This document shows, piece by piece, positions 1-6,181 of a stretch of 6,709 nucleotides of DNA. Position 1 is the first letter of the stretch; the number at the start of each line of letters is the position of its first letter. The notes under the pieces are model-generated. The model made no database searches and was not told the origin of the DNA. It worked only from the letters and a program-made list of their open reading frames with translations. A program made the translations under genes and the position numbers. The DNA lies in the NCBI GenBank assembly GCA_002352135.1, contig DEHW01000217.1:1414-8122 (forward strand). The letters are read 5' to 3'. This DNA is from Lysobacterales bacterium UBA2790. GTDB taxonomy: Bacteria > Pseudomonadota > Gammaproteobacteria > Xanthomonadales > Xanthomonadaceae.

Positions 1-540
1 GTGCGCAAAGCGATACACCGAGTGCAGACCAAACCAGCAATCCTCAGGCGGCACGCGGTAAAGGAAATACGACAACATCAACAGTCGGCTGTAGTGCCAG
101 GCACTACGTACCGCCAAGCCAGCGGCCGCGCCGCCGCGCAGGAAGGGCACGTTGCCAGTCGGCGCAAGAAACTCGTGCAGGGCCATCCGGTAACCCAGGG
201 CCAGCTCGCGATGCAAGGTCTGGCAGGTTTCCGCCATCTGCGCGCGTTGCGGCGTCAGCGGGAAGGTCGCACTCTGCAACGCTCGCTCGATCAACGCGAT
301 GCTTTCCAGGGCTACCGGCCTGACCGCTTCCATAACTGAAGCGCGTTGCGGTCCCAGCATCACGGCCCCGCGCCAGACCTGAAAGGCCGCGATCAACTGC
401 TGCAGGGTCGCTTGTTGATTGGCGCGGGGTAGTGCGTCAACCCACGCAGCGACACCCTTGGCATCGATGGGGACTGACCCGGAAGCCTGCGAGGCTCTCG
501 GCGGCAATCGTTCTCCAAGTTGGACGTAAGCGTCAGACAT
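1..540 (-). CDS. Partial helical protein of unknown function (N-terminal 180 residues)
   Basis: An uninterrupted minus-strand reading frame starts at ATG 540-538 and runs off the left edge, so the C-terminus is missing. The start is well fixed: an in-frame TGA lies only four codons upstream, and a purine-rich GAGAG sits 7 bases before the ATG. The visible part is mostly predicted alpha helix. It has a WVDALPRAN segment (residues 33-41), a helix with the pattern ME-RP-ALE (70-79), RELALGYRMAL (111-121), a basic/aromatic helix (145-161), and LHSVYRFAH at the cut end. There is no signal peptide or clear membrane span. The pattern resembles the N-terminal half of long gammaproteobacterial proteins that databases label 'molecular chaperone' or PilZ/cyclic-di-GMP-related, but this is from memory and no PilZ motif is visible here. 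Function unknown. It is transcribed away from xseA across a 465-base gap. Confidence 0.8.
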   Translation of the reverse strand, partial: MSDAYVQLGERLPPRASQASGSVPIDAKGVAAWVDALPRANQQATLQQLIAAFQVWRGAVMLGPQRASVMEAVRPVALESIALIERALQSATFPLTPQRAQMAETCQTLHRELALGYRMALHEFLAPTGNVPFLRGGAAAGLAVRSAWHYSRLLMLSYFLYRVPPEDCWFGLHSVYRFAH

Positions 541-621
541 TCCGGGACTCTCTCACCTGCCATGCCAAGGTACGAAAATCGTCGTTTCTTTCCCTGCACA
601 AGAACGAACAATAGAACGCAC

Positions 622-660
622 CGTCACAGACTCGCCCCCGGAATCGAGTCGGCTGTGGCG
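622..660 (-). promoter_or_regulatory. Long imperfect hairpin in the leader of the left-edge gene
   Basis: Bases 622-634 pair with 645-660: thirteen base pairs including one G-T wobble, with a 3-base bulge (651-653) and a 10-base loop. It lies 82-120 bases upstream of the ATG at 540, inside the predicted 5' leader of the minus gene. On the minus strand it is followed by moderately T-rich sequence but no true T run, so it is not a standard terminator. The pairing is seen directly; a regulatory role is inference. Confidence 0.45.
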
Positions 661-672
661 ACTTCGGCGACC

Positions 673-707
673 TCTGCAAGATGCAGGCTAGCGGCCTGCG
701 AGGCAGA
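673..707. repeat. Imperfect inverted repeat (hairpin)
   Basis: GCAGGC (683-688) pairs with GCCTGC (694-699) around a 5-base loop. An outer TCTGC (673-677) pairs with GCAGA (703-707) across an internal loop. It sits 12 bases from the larger hairpin at 622-660, so the two form a tandem pair in the leader of the minus-strand gene. Function unknown. Confidence 0.4.
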
Positions 708-734
708 CATCGGACGAATCGACAACCGCATCCG

Positions 735-763
735 AGTGTATCAGGCACACCGTCGCCTACCAG
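735..763 (-). promoter_or_regulatory. Candidate promoter for the left-edge gene
   Basis: Read on the minus strand there is an extended -10-like TGA-TACACT (the hexamer TACACT is 740-735) with a weak -35 CTGGTA (763-758) and a 17-base spacer. The -35 matches only three of six consensus positions, so the case rests on the extended -10. It would start transcription near 728 and give a leader of about 188 bases containing both hairpins. Confidence 0.3.
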
Positions 764-769
764 TACCGA

Positions 770-783
770 TTTGCAAACTTTGC
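770..783. repeat. Overlapping small palindromes TTTGCAAA / GCAAAcTTTGC
   Basis: TTTGCAAA (770-777) is a perfect 8-base palindrome and overlaps the inverted repeat GCAAA-C-TTTGC (773-783). It lies just upstream of the minus-strand promoter candidate, where an activator could bind, but such short repeats can occur by chance. Confidence 0.25.
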
Positions 784-971
784 CCACGGCACGCCGATAC
801 CAATCCCTCGAATACCTCACCGCATCGCCTTGCGACTCCTTCGGGCACGCAATCGAGAACGTCAACGAACGCTGCCGAGCGCCCTCGCCCTTATTCCTGC
901 TACACGTCGCCTTCATCCAGCTCCCTGCCGCCCAACCGAGCTGAGCCAAGAACACCCAAAGCGCTTGATAC

Positions 972-980
972 TGTTAGCAT
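972..980 (+). promoter_or_regulatory. Weak extended -10 candidate for xseA
   Basis: TGT-TAGCAT has the TGn extension and four of six -10 positions. No good -35 lies 16-18 bases upstream. Transcription would start near 987 and leave only about 19 leader bases before the GTG at 1006. Confidence 0.25.
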
Positions 981-1005
981 CGAAGGCCCAATTCGACCCA
1001 TTGTT

Positions 1006-2376
1006 GTGAATCCGACTGCCCCCTCATCCCCTGCAGACCCGCGTCCGGTACTCACCCCGAGCAGCCTGAACGCGATGGCTCGCGACCTGCTCGAAAGTGC
1101 GCTCGGTCTGATCTGGGTGGAAGGTGAGCTCAGCAACGTCACGCGCGCCAGCTCAGGCCATTGGTATTTCACACTCAAGGATCCGCGAGCACAGGTGCGT
1201 GGCGCACTGTTTCGCGCCCATGCCAGTCGAATTGGGTTTGCGCCTGAGAACGGCCAACACGTGGTGGCGCGCGGCAGAATCTCACTCTACGAACCGCGAG
1301 GGGACTACCAGCTCATTGCCGAACACCTGGAGTTGGCGGGCGAAGGCGCGTTGCGGCGTGAGTTCGAGCGGCTTCGCCAGCAACTGCAAAACGAGGGTCT
1401 ATTCGACCTGGCGACCAAGCAGCCAGTCCCCTGCCCGCCTAAGCGTCTCGCCGTACTGACCTCGCCTGCGGGGGCTGCCATTCATGACGTCATCAGCGTC
1501 ATACGGCGGCGATTCCCAATGCTCCAAGTGGACTTGCTACCCATCCCGGTGCAAGGTCGTGACGCACCACTACGTATTGTCGAAGCTCTGCAGCGCGCCG
1601 ATGCCTGCAGGCGTTACGACGCCCTGCTGCTGACCCGCGGCGGCGGCTCACTGGAAGACCTGTGGGCCTTCAATGATGAATCGCTGGCGCGTGCGATCGC
1701 ATCCTTGGCGACCCCGCTGGTCTGCGCCGTCGGCCACGAGTCCGACAGCAGCATCGCCGAATGGGTGGCCGACCTGCGCGCGCCCACACCCTCGGCTGCC
1801 GCCGAACTGCTGGTCCCGGATCAAAGCGACTTGACGCAACGCCTGCAGCAACGCCAGATCCGTCTGCAGCGCAGCATCGAAACGCGGCTGAACACCTGGA
1901 GCCAGCAACTGGACCAGCGGCTCGCACAGCTCCGCCTGCATGCCCCCGCGCACCGACTGCAACGCGGCAGCGAGCGTCTGCAACATCTGCAGGCGCGTCT
2001 GCACATCGCCGCGGAAACCGGGATTCGCAGCAAGACATCGCGCCTGCAATGGACGGGCACCCGCCTCAAGGCGAGCTCCCCGTGCGATGCGCTGCGCGCA
2101 TCGCATGCAAGGCTGCAGTCGTTGGCGCAGCGTCTGCAGCAGCAAGGCACTGCCCTGACGCATACACCCCAGACCCGCCTTCAACAACTCGGCCGCACCT
2201 TGTCCGCGCTCAGCCCACTGGCGGCCTTGAAGCGCGGCTATGCCATTGCGCGCGATGGCGACAGCGGTGCACTACTGACATCGGTGCAACACATCACGGC
2301 AACGACACGCATCCGGCTGCAACTCAAAGATGGCGAAGTGACCGTGCTGCCCGAGCGAAACGCGAGCCGCCCATGA
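1006..2376 (+). CDS. xseA: Exodeoxyribonuclease VII large subunit
   Basis: XseA is the catalytic subunit of exonuclease VII, which with several copies of XseB degrades single-stranded DNA from either end into oligonucleotides. From GTG 1006 the protein is 456 residues, the same length as the E. coli enzyme. It has an N-terminal OB-fold DNA-binding domain (about 15-115, with SGHWYFTLKD at 50-59 and LYEPRGDYQ at 94-102). The nuclease domain (about 135-270) carries RGGGSLEDLW (211-220), GHE (243-245) and ADLRAPTPSAAAE (255-267). A long Gln/Leu/Arg-rich coiled coil (about 275-400) binds the small subunit in known complexes. The C-terminus contains LKRGYAI (408-414). The frame stays open back to 520, but the upstream part has no domain and family alignment starts near residue 14. 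The GTG has no clear Shine-Dalgarno sequence, so the start is likely rather than proven. No xseB lies beside it. The stop overlaps the next gene by 4 bases. Confidence 0.95.
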   Translation: MNPTAPSSPADPRPVLTPSSLNAMARDLLESALGLIWVEGELSNVTRASSGHWYFTLKDPRAQVRGALFRAHASRIGFAPENGQHVVARGRISLYEPRGDYQLIAEHLELAGEGALRREFERLRQQLQNEGLFDLATKQPVPCPPKRLAVLTSPAGAAIHDVISVIRRRFPMLQVDLLPIPVQGRDAPLRIVEALQRADACRRYDALLLTRGGGSLEDLWAFNDESLARAIASLATPLVCAVGHESDSSIAEWVADLRAPTPSAAAELLVPDQSDLTQRLQQRQIRLQRSIETRLNTWSQQLDQRLAQLRLHAPAHRLQRGSERLQHLQARLHIAAETGIRSKTSRLQWTGTRLKASSPCDALRASHARLQSLAQRLQQQGTALTHTPQTRLQQLGRTLSALSPLAALKRGYAIARDGDSGALLTSVQHITATTRIRLQLKDGEVTVLPERNASRP

Positions 2377-2975
2377 GTGAAACGCTACTGCAACCGGTCT
2401 GCTTCGATCTTGAAGTGAAGAAGAGTCTGTTCCGTTGTCAGGCGGCACCCGTGGAATCGCCGGATCAGGCTTTAGCCTTCCTGCAGGCCGTGCAGGACCG
2501 CGATGCGACCCACAACTGCTGGGCCTATCGAATCGGACAGCAGTACCGTTTCTCCGATGATGGAGAGCCCGGCGGCACGGCGGGTCGACCGATTCTTGCG
2601 GCCATCGATGGCCAAGGACTGGATGGCGTGATGGCCGTGGTGACGCGCTGGTTCGGTGGCATCAAGCTGGGCGCGGGCGGACTGGTGCGTGCGTACAGCG
2701 GTGCGGCTGCCGAATGCTTACGGACCGCGGCACGGCGCAGTGTCATCGTTCGCCGGAACTACCGCTTGCACTGCAAATTCGAGCATCTCGGCGCAATTCA
2801 CCTGGCACTCCAACAAGCGGGCGCAGTCAAGGCTGGAGAGCGCTTCGATGCGGAAGGCGCTGTATTGCAGTTCGCCTTGCCCCCCGAGCAGCTGGCGGCG
2901 CTGCAAGCTCAGGTCAGAGATCTCAGTCGAGGGCACACCGAAGTGCTGTCCGCGACCGTCGAGGATGGCACCTAA
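2373..2975 (+). CDS. yigZ: YigZ / IMPACT family protein
   Basis: The ATG overlaps the xseA stop (ATGA), so the two are probably co-transcribed and translationally coupled; the sequence before this ATG has only a weak Shine-Dalgarno match. The 200-residue protein is close to the usual YigZ length (204 in E. coli). The N-terminal UPF0029/Impact domain (about 10-118) shows KKSLF (16-20), the signature FSDDGEPGGTAGRPIL (60-75) and RWFGGIKLGAGGLVRAY (92-108). The C-terminal half (about 130-195) fits DUF1949, a small ferredoxin-like domain resembling an elongation-factor domain. It should be a soluble cytoplasmic protein. The bacterial role is not settled; eukaryotic IMPACT proteins modulate the GCN2 stress kinase. 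The family assignment is firm and the function is not. Confidence 0.93.
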   Translation: MSETLLQPVCFDLEVKKSLFRCQAAPVESPDQALAFLQAVQDRDATHNCWAYRIGQQYRFSDDGEPGGTAGRPILAAIDGQGLDGVMAVVTRWFGGIKLGAGGLVRAYSGAAAECLRTAARRSVIVRRNYRLHCKFEHLGAIHLALQQAGAVKAGERFDAEGAVLQFALPPEQLAALQAQVRDLSRGHTEVLSATVEDGT

Positions 2976-3078
2976 GACCGCCGCCCACCGCAGTGTGGCC
3001 CTGATGTTGCAGGACTTTTGACCGTCATCAAACCGACACATCGCCAATCGGCGCTGAATAGGCGCATCCACATTCGAC

Positions 3079-3085
3079 TAAGGAG
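3079..3085 (+). promoter_or_regulatory. Strong ribosome binding site deciding the ppk2 GTG start
   Basis: TAAGGAG ends 5 bases before GTG 3091. It is the best Shine-Dalgarno match in the window and fixes the GTG as the start of the PPK2 gene, for which no nearby ATG fits. Confidence 0.85.
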
Positions 3086-3090
3086 ATTCC

Positions 3091-4188
3091 GTGGCCGACG
3101 GCAAGCGCGAACGCAAGCAAGCGACAGTCACTTCATTGCCCAATGCCGCACGGCCGACATCGCGCGGCGATGTGCCTCCGCAGCTCAGCGCCAAGGCAAT
3201 CCGTGCCTACGAAACGCAGGCCGACGAGGAAGGCGCGCTGGAAACCGAACTCGCCACCATTGCTTCCTTGCTGGATGGCAAGTCACCGGAAGATCGTCGT
3301 CGCCTGTTGGAGCAATTGCTGGAGCGCGAGACCCATGGCGACGAGCCGAAGGACCGTGCCGTGCTCGATATGGAACTCGCCCCCGGCTGGCGCGATGGTG
3401 CCTATCCCTACAAGAATCTGATGAGCCGCAAGGCCTACGAGAAACAGAAATACCTGCTGCAAACCGAACTGCTGAAATTGCAGGCATGGGTGAAGGAAAC
3501 CGGCCAGCGCGTGGTGATCCTGTTCGAGGGTCGTGATGCGGCGGGCAAAGGCGGCACCATCAAGCGCTTCATGGAACACCTCAATCCGCGCGGCGCGCAC
3601 GTCGTGGCGCTGGAAAAGCCCAGCGAAGTGGAGCGTGGCCAGTGGTACTTCCAGCGCTACGTGCAACATCTGCCGACGCGCGGCGAAATCGTCCTGCTGG
3701 ATCGCAGTTGGTACAACCGCGCAGGCGTGGAACGCGTCATGGGCTTTTGCTCGGATGCCGAATATCAGGAATTCATGCGCCAGGCACCCGAGTTCGAGCG
3801 CAATCTGGTTCGCAGTGGCATCCACCTGATCAAATTCTGGTTCTCGGTCAGTCGCGACGAGCAGAAACGGCGCTTCAAGGAGCGCAAAAGTCACCCGCTC
3901 AAGCAGTGGAAGCTGTCGCCGATTGATATGGCTTCACTCGACAAATGGGATGACTACACCCGCGCCAAGGAAGCCATGTTCCTGAACACCGATACGGCCG
4001 ATGCGCCGTGGACGGTGATCAAATCAAACGACAAGAAGCGCGCCCGACTCAACGCGATGCGTTACGTGCTGCACAAGCTTCCGTATACCAACAAGAACCT
4101 CGAAACCATCGGTCGTGTCGATCCCTTGCTGGTCGGTCGTGCGCATGTCGTCTACGAGCGTGGCGAGCACGAAGTCGCCTTGCTCTAG
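3091..4188 (+). CDS. ppk2: Polyphosphate kinase 2 (PPK2), class I-like
   Basis: PPK2 enzymes transfer phosphate between inorganic polyphosphate and nucleotides, usually favouring polyphosphate-driven phosphorylation of ADP or GDP. This 365-residue protein has a charged N-terminal extension (about 1-85), then MELAPGWRDGAYPYKNLMSR (94-113). Walker A is GRDAAGKGGT (147-156, Lys153) and Walker B is VLLDRSWYNRAG (201-212, Asp204). The lid region, with Arg/Lys-rich FKERKSHPLKQWKLSP (262-277), contacts polyphosphate in known structures. A single kinase domain, this length and these motifs fit class I (nucleoside diphosphate) rather than the shorter class III or the tandem class II type. The gene lies 115 bases after yigZ; that gap has no clear terminator or strong promoter, so read-through from xseA-yigZ is possible. 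It converges with kynU, 41 bases away. Substrate preference is inferred from family resemblance. Confidence 0.94.
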   Translation: MADGKRERKQATVTSLPNAARPTSRGDVPPQLSAKAIRAYETQADEEGALETELATIASLLDGKSPEDRRRLLEQLLERETHGDEPKDRAVLDMELAPGWRDGAYPYKNLMSRKAYEKQKYLLQTELLKLQAWVKETGQRVVILFEGRDAAGKGGTIKRFMEHLNPRGAHVVALEKPSEVERGQWYFQRYVQHLPTRGEIVLLDRSWYNRAGVERVMGFCSDAEYQEFMRQAPEFERNLVRSGIHLIKFWFSVSRDEQKRRFKERKSHPLKQWKLSPIDMASLDKWDDYTRAKEAMFLNTDTADAPWTVIKSNDKKRARLNAMRYVLHKLPYTNKNLETIGRVDPLLVGRAHVVYERGEHEVALL

Positions 4189-4210
4189 TGTGGAAATCAC
4201 CTCGCTGACA

Positions 4211-4249
4211 CACGGCAGGCATGACTTGCTCAAGTCACCGCATGCCGTG
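4211..4249. terminator. Imperfect hairpin between convergent genes (possible shared transcription end)
   Basis: CACGGCA (4211-4217) pairs with TGCCGTG (4243-4249), and TGACTT (4222-4227) pairs with AAGTCA (4232-4237) around a 4-base loop; the two stems are separated by a small internal loop. It begins 22 bases after the ppk2 stop and covers the kynU stop codon (4232-4230). Neither strand has a T run next to it, so it is not a textbook intrinsic terminator. It may act as a 3'-end stabiliser or a weak two-way stop. Confidence 0.4.
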
Positions 4250-5504
4250 CAGCGAATCGCGCTTCTCGCCAATTTCCGCTTTGTAGAACCTCATGCAGGT
4301 GCGTTGCCGCGTCCCATGCATCGACAAAGCGCGTGTACAGCGGGGCAAATCCGAAGCGCAAAATGTCAGGCATGGCGACACCATCGCCTGCACGGAAGTC
4401 GCCGATTACCCCACGGGCGATCAGCGCCTGCACGATGGCGTATGCCCCTTCTTCGCAGGTAAGCGATATCTGCGAGCCGCGCCGATTCGCCTCGTGAGGC
4501 GAGACAAGGCGGAGGCCGTAGCCCTTCGCGAACTTGCTGACACACTCGGCGAACAGCTCGGTCAACGCCAATGACTTGGCCCTAATAGCCGCCATCCCGC
4601 CGTAGGTCTCGGCCGCGAGTACTGATTCCACGCCGCATTCGAGGGCTGCCATGGCGATCACTGCGGGCGTGCCACAGAGATAGCGCGAAGTGCCCGACGC
4701 TGGCGCGTACTGGGGATCAAAGGCGAACGGTGCGGCATGTCCCATCCATCCCGATAGGGGCTGCTGAAACTGATCGACCCACTGCGGATCGACCCACACG
4801 AAGGCTGGCGCGCCTGGACCGCCATTCAGATACTTGTAACCGCAGCCGATAGCGAAATCTGCCGCATCCTCCTTCAAGGCGAGCGGCACTGCGCCGGCAC
4901 TATGGGCGAGGTCCCAGACCGTCAGCGCCCCGACCGCGTGGGCTTTGCGCGACAGCGCACCCATATCGTGCATGGCCCCCGTGCGGTAGTTGACGTGGGT
5001 CAGCATGACCACCGCCACCTCGCTGTCGATTCCCTGCGCCAGCGTATCCGCATCCAGCAATCGCAGCTCGCAATCGAACTGCTGGGCCAAGGACTGCGCA
5101 ATGTACAAGTCGGTGGGGAAGTTGCTGCGCTCGGAAACGATGACTCGACGCCTTGAGTCATGCTGGGCAATCCGCAGCGCGGCACTCAGCACCTTGAACA
5201 GGTTGACTGAAGTGGAATCCGCGACCACCACCTCGCCAGCGCCCACTCCGAGCAAACGGGCGATCCGATCACCCACACTGCGCGGCAAATCGATCCAGCC
5301 TGCCGTGTTCCAACTGGCGATCAGTTGTTGGCCCCATTCATCAGCCATGACGGACTGCACGCGCGATGCGGTTGCCCTGGGAAGTGCTCCCAGCGAATTA
5401 CCATCCAGATAGATCACGCCCTCGGGTAACACGAACTGCTCGCGCAGCGTTGCCAGCGGATCGTTCGCGTCCATCGCGCAGGCGTGCTCTCGGGTGATGC
5501 TCAT
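4230..5504 (-). CDS. kynU: Kynureninase
   Basis: This PLP enzyme cleaves kynurenine to anthranilate and alanine, and 3-hydroxykynurenine to 3-hydroxyanthranilate plus alanine. From ATG 5504 it has 424 residues, typical of the bacterial family. Visible features are IYLDGNSLGALPR (31-43), DSTSVNLFK (96-104, cofactor phosphate contacts), WDLAHSAGAVP (197-207, Asp198 expected near the PLP ring), the cofactor lysine in GCGYKYLNGGPG (Lys224), SGWMGH (251-256) and ILRFGFAPLYTRF (381-393). The start at 5504 was chosen because it overlaps the kynB stop as ATGA and has GGGAG about 9 bases upstream. The frame is open further upstream inside kynB, and a later ATG at 5474 is possible. It is the last gene of the minus-strand run and is very probably coupled to kynB. 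The product could feed anthranilate metabolism or NAD synthesis from tryptophan. Confidence 0.95.
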   Translation of the reverse strand: MSITREHACAMDANDPLATLREQFVLPEGVIYLDGNSLGALPRATASRVQSVMADEWGQQLIASWNTAGWIDLPRSVGDRIARLLGVGAGEVVVADSTSVNLFKVLSAALRIAQHDSRRRVIVSERSNFPTDLYIAQSLAQQFDCELRLLDADTLAQGIDSEVAVVMLTHVNYRTGAMHDMGALSRKAHAVGALTVWDLAHSAGAVPLALKEDAADFAIGCGYKYLNGGPGAPAFVWVDPQWVDQFQQPLSGWMGHAAPFAFDPQYAPASGTSRYLCGTPAVIAMAALECGVESVLAAETYGGMAAIRAKSLALTELFAECVSKFAKGYGLRLVSPHEANRRGSQISLTCEEGAYAIVQALIARGVIGDFRAGDGVAMPDILRFGFAPLYTRFVDAWDAATHLHEVLQSGNWREARFAARHAVT

Positions 5505-6181
5505 CCGCGCCACTCCCGCAGGACCGCTCGCACGGGTGAGGCGTCGGCTTGCATCCAACGCAGTGGCAGTGCGATCAACTCGTAGTCGCCCTCGGGCACA
5601 TCATCGAGACAGAGATTTTCCAACACCCTCAAGCCGCGACGCCTTACGGCCTGATGGCTTGGCAACTGCTTGCTGTCTGCAGGGTCAATGCTGGCACTGT
5701 CGATGCCCACCAGTTGCACGCCCAGATCGGCCAGTCGCTCGATCGTCTCCGCGGCAAAGGCCGGCAAGTCCATATCGAACTGGGCCTGTGGCTGACGCTG
5801 ATAGGTTCGCACCAGAACACGTGGTGGCAATTGTCCGCACGCGTGGACCAAGTCCTCCCAGGTGACCAAGCCACCGTCCCTGATCGCATGTATCACCCGG
5901 CAATGACCGAGAAACGGATTCAGGTCGAGCATTCCAACGGTCTCACCCTGAGGGTCGTAGTGCAACGGCGCATCGGCGTGCGCGCCGACGTGTGGCGATA
6001 GCGTGACCGTCGCCACATTGACGGGACAGCGGTCGCCCCACTGGAAGTTCCACCGCTGCGCATAGGCCGCATCACCGGGAAACACCGGAGCGTGTTCGTC
6101 GACCGGCGGTGAGATATCCCATAGCCGGCGCGTGCGTGCCGGTCCGTTGAAATCCGCGTTGGGAACGACCGTTCTGCTCAT
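5501..6181 (-). CDS. kynB: Kynurenine formamidase (arylformamidase), cyclase family
   Basis: KynB hydrolyses N-formyl-L-kynurenine to kynurenine and formate, the step just before kynureninase. From ATG 6181 it has 226 residues, slightly longer than the usual roughly 210. Features are LWDISPPV (20-27) and FPGD (34-37) near the N-terminus, and the metal-binding motif HVGAHADAPLH (64-74, with His64, His68, Asp70 and His74). These are followed by GIDSASIDP (159-167), HQAV (176-179) and ENLCLDDVPEG (188-198), the usual C-terminal block of the family. The start overlaps the stop of the upstream regulator (ATGA), with GGGAAG a few bases before it. The frame continues 10 codons upstream, but that part lies inside the regulator gene. 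The position next to kynU makes the kyn assignment much firmer than for a lone cyclase-family protein. Confidence 0.92.
   Translation of the reverse strand: MSRTVVPNADFNGPARTRRLWDISPPVDEHAPVFPGDAAYAQRWNFQWGDRCPVNVATVTLSPHVGAHADAPLHYDPQGETVGMLDLNPFLGHCRVIHAIRDGGLVTWEDLVHACGQLPPRVLVRTYQRQPQAQFDMDLPAFAAETIERLADLGVQLVGIDSASIDPADSKQLPSHQAVRRRGLRVLENLCLDDVPEGDYELIALPLRWMQADASPVRAVLREWRG

Larger units (their letters stand above)
541..1005. other. Divergent intergenic region with structured elements
   Basis: This gap separates the left-edge minus gene from xseA. Open frames cross it on both strands, but their translations are rich in Arg, Ser, Pro, Thr and Cys, lack any recognisable domain, and look like chance open frames of high-GC DNA. 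It contains two imperfect hairpins (622-660 and 673-707), a palindromic patch (770-783), an extended -10-like site on the minus strand (735-740) and one on the plus strand (972-980). I see no tRNA, and no riboswitch consensus that I recognise. Confidence 0.6.

Noticed and set aside
1..339. Plus-strand open frame of 112 codons from GTG 1
   Set aside because: It lies opposite the well-supported minus-strand gene and its Arg/Gln/His-rich translation looks like an antisense shadow.
533..955. 140-codon minus-strand open frame in the divergent gap
   Set aside because: Rich in Arg, Cys and Ser with no domain-like pattern; it overlaps the start of the real gene in another frame and appears to be a chance open frame.
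1830..2150. Many recurring CTGCA/CTGCAG words, suggestive of a DNA repeat array
   Set aside because: They come from repeated Leu-Gln codons in the XseA coiled coil and have no fixed period.
1648..2187. 179-codon minus-strand open frame opposite xseA
   Set aside because: It is the complement of the repetitive Gln/Leu/Arg coiled-coil part of xseA, which produces long open antisense frames.
3018..3023. TTGACC as a -35 box for a separate ppk2 promoter
   Set aside because: No acceptable -10 hexamer lies 16-18 bases downstream.
3283..3894. 203-codon minus-strand open frame opposite ppk2
   Set aside because: It is antisense to conserved PPK2 motifs and has no recognisable family features.
5960..5992. 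Ala in place of Thr in the KynB metal motif (HVGAHAD rather than HxGTHxD), considered as an active-site defect
   Set aside because: All metal ligands are present, and as I recall Ala at this position is common in the KynB branch of the cyclase family.
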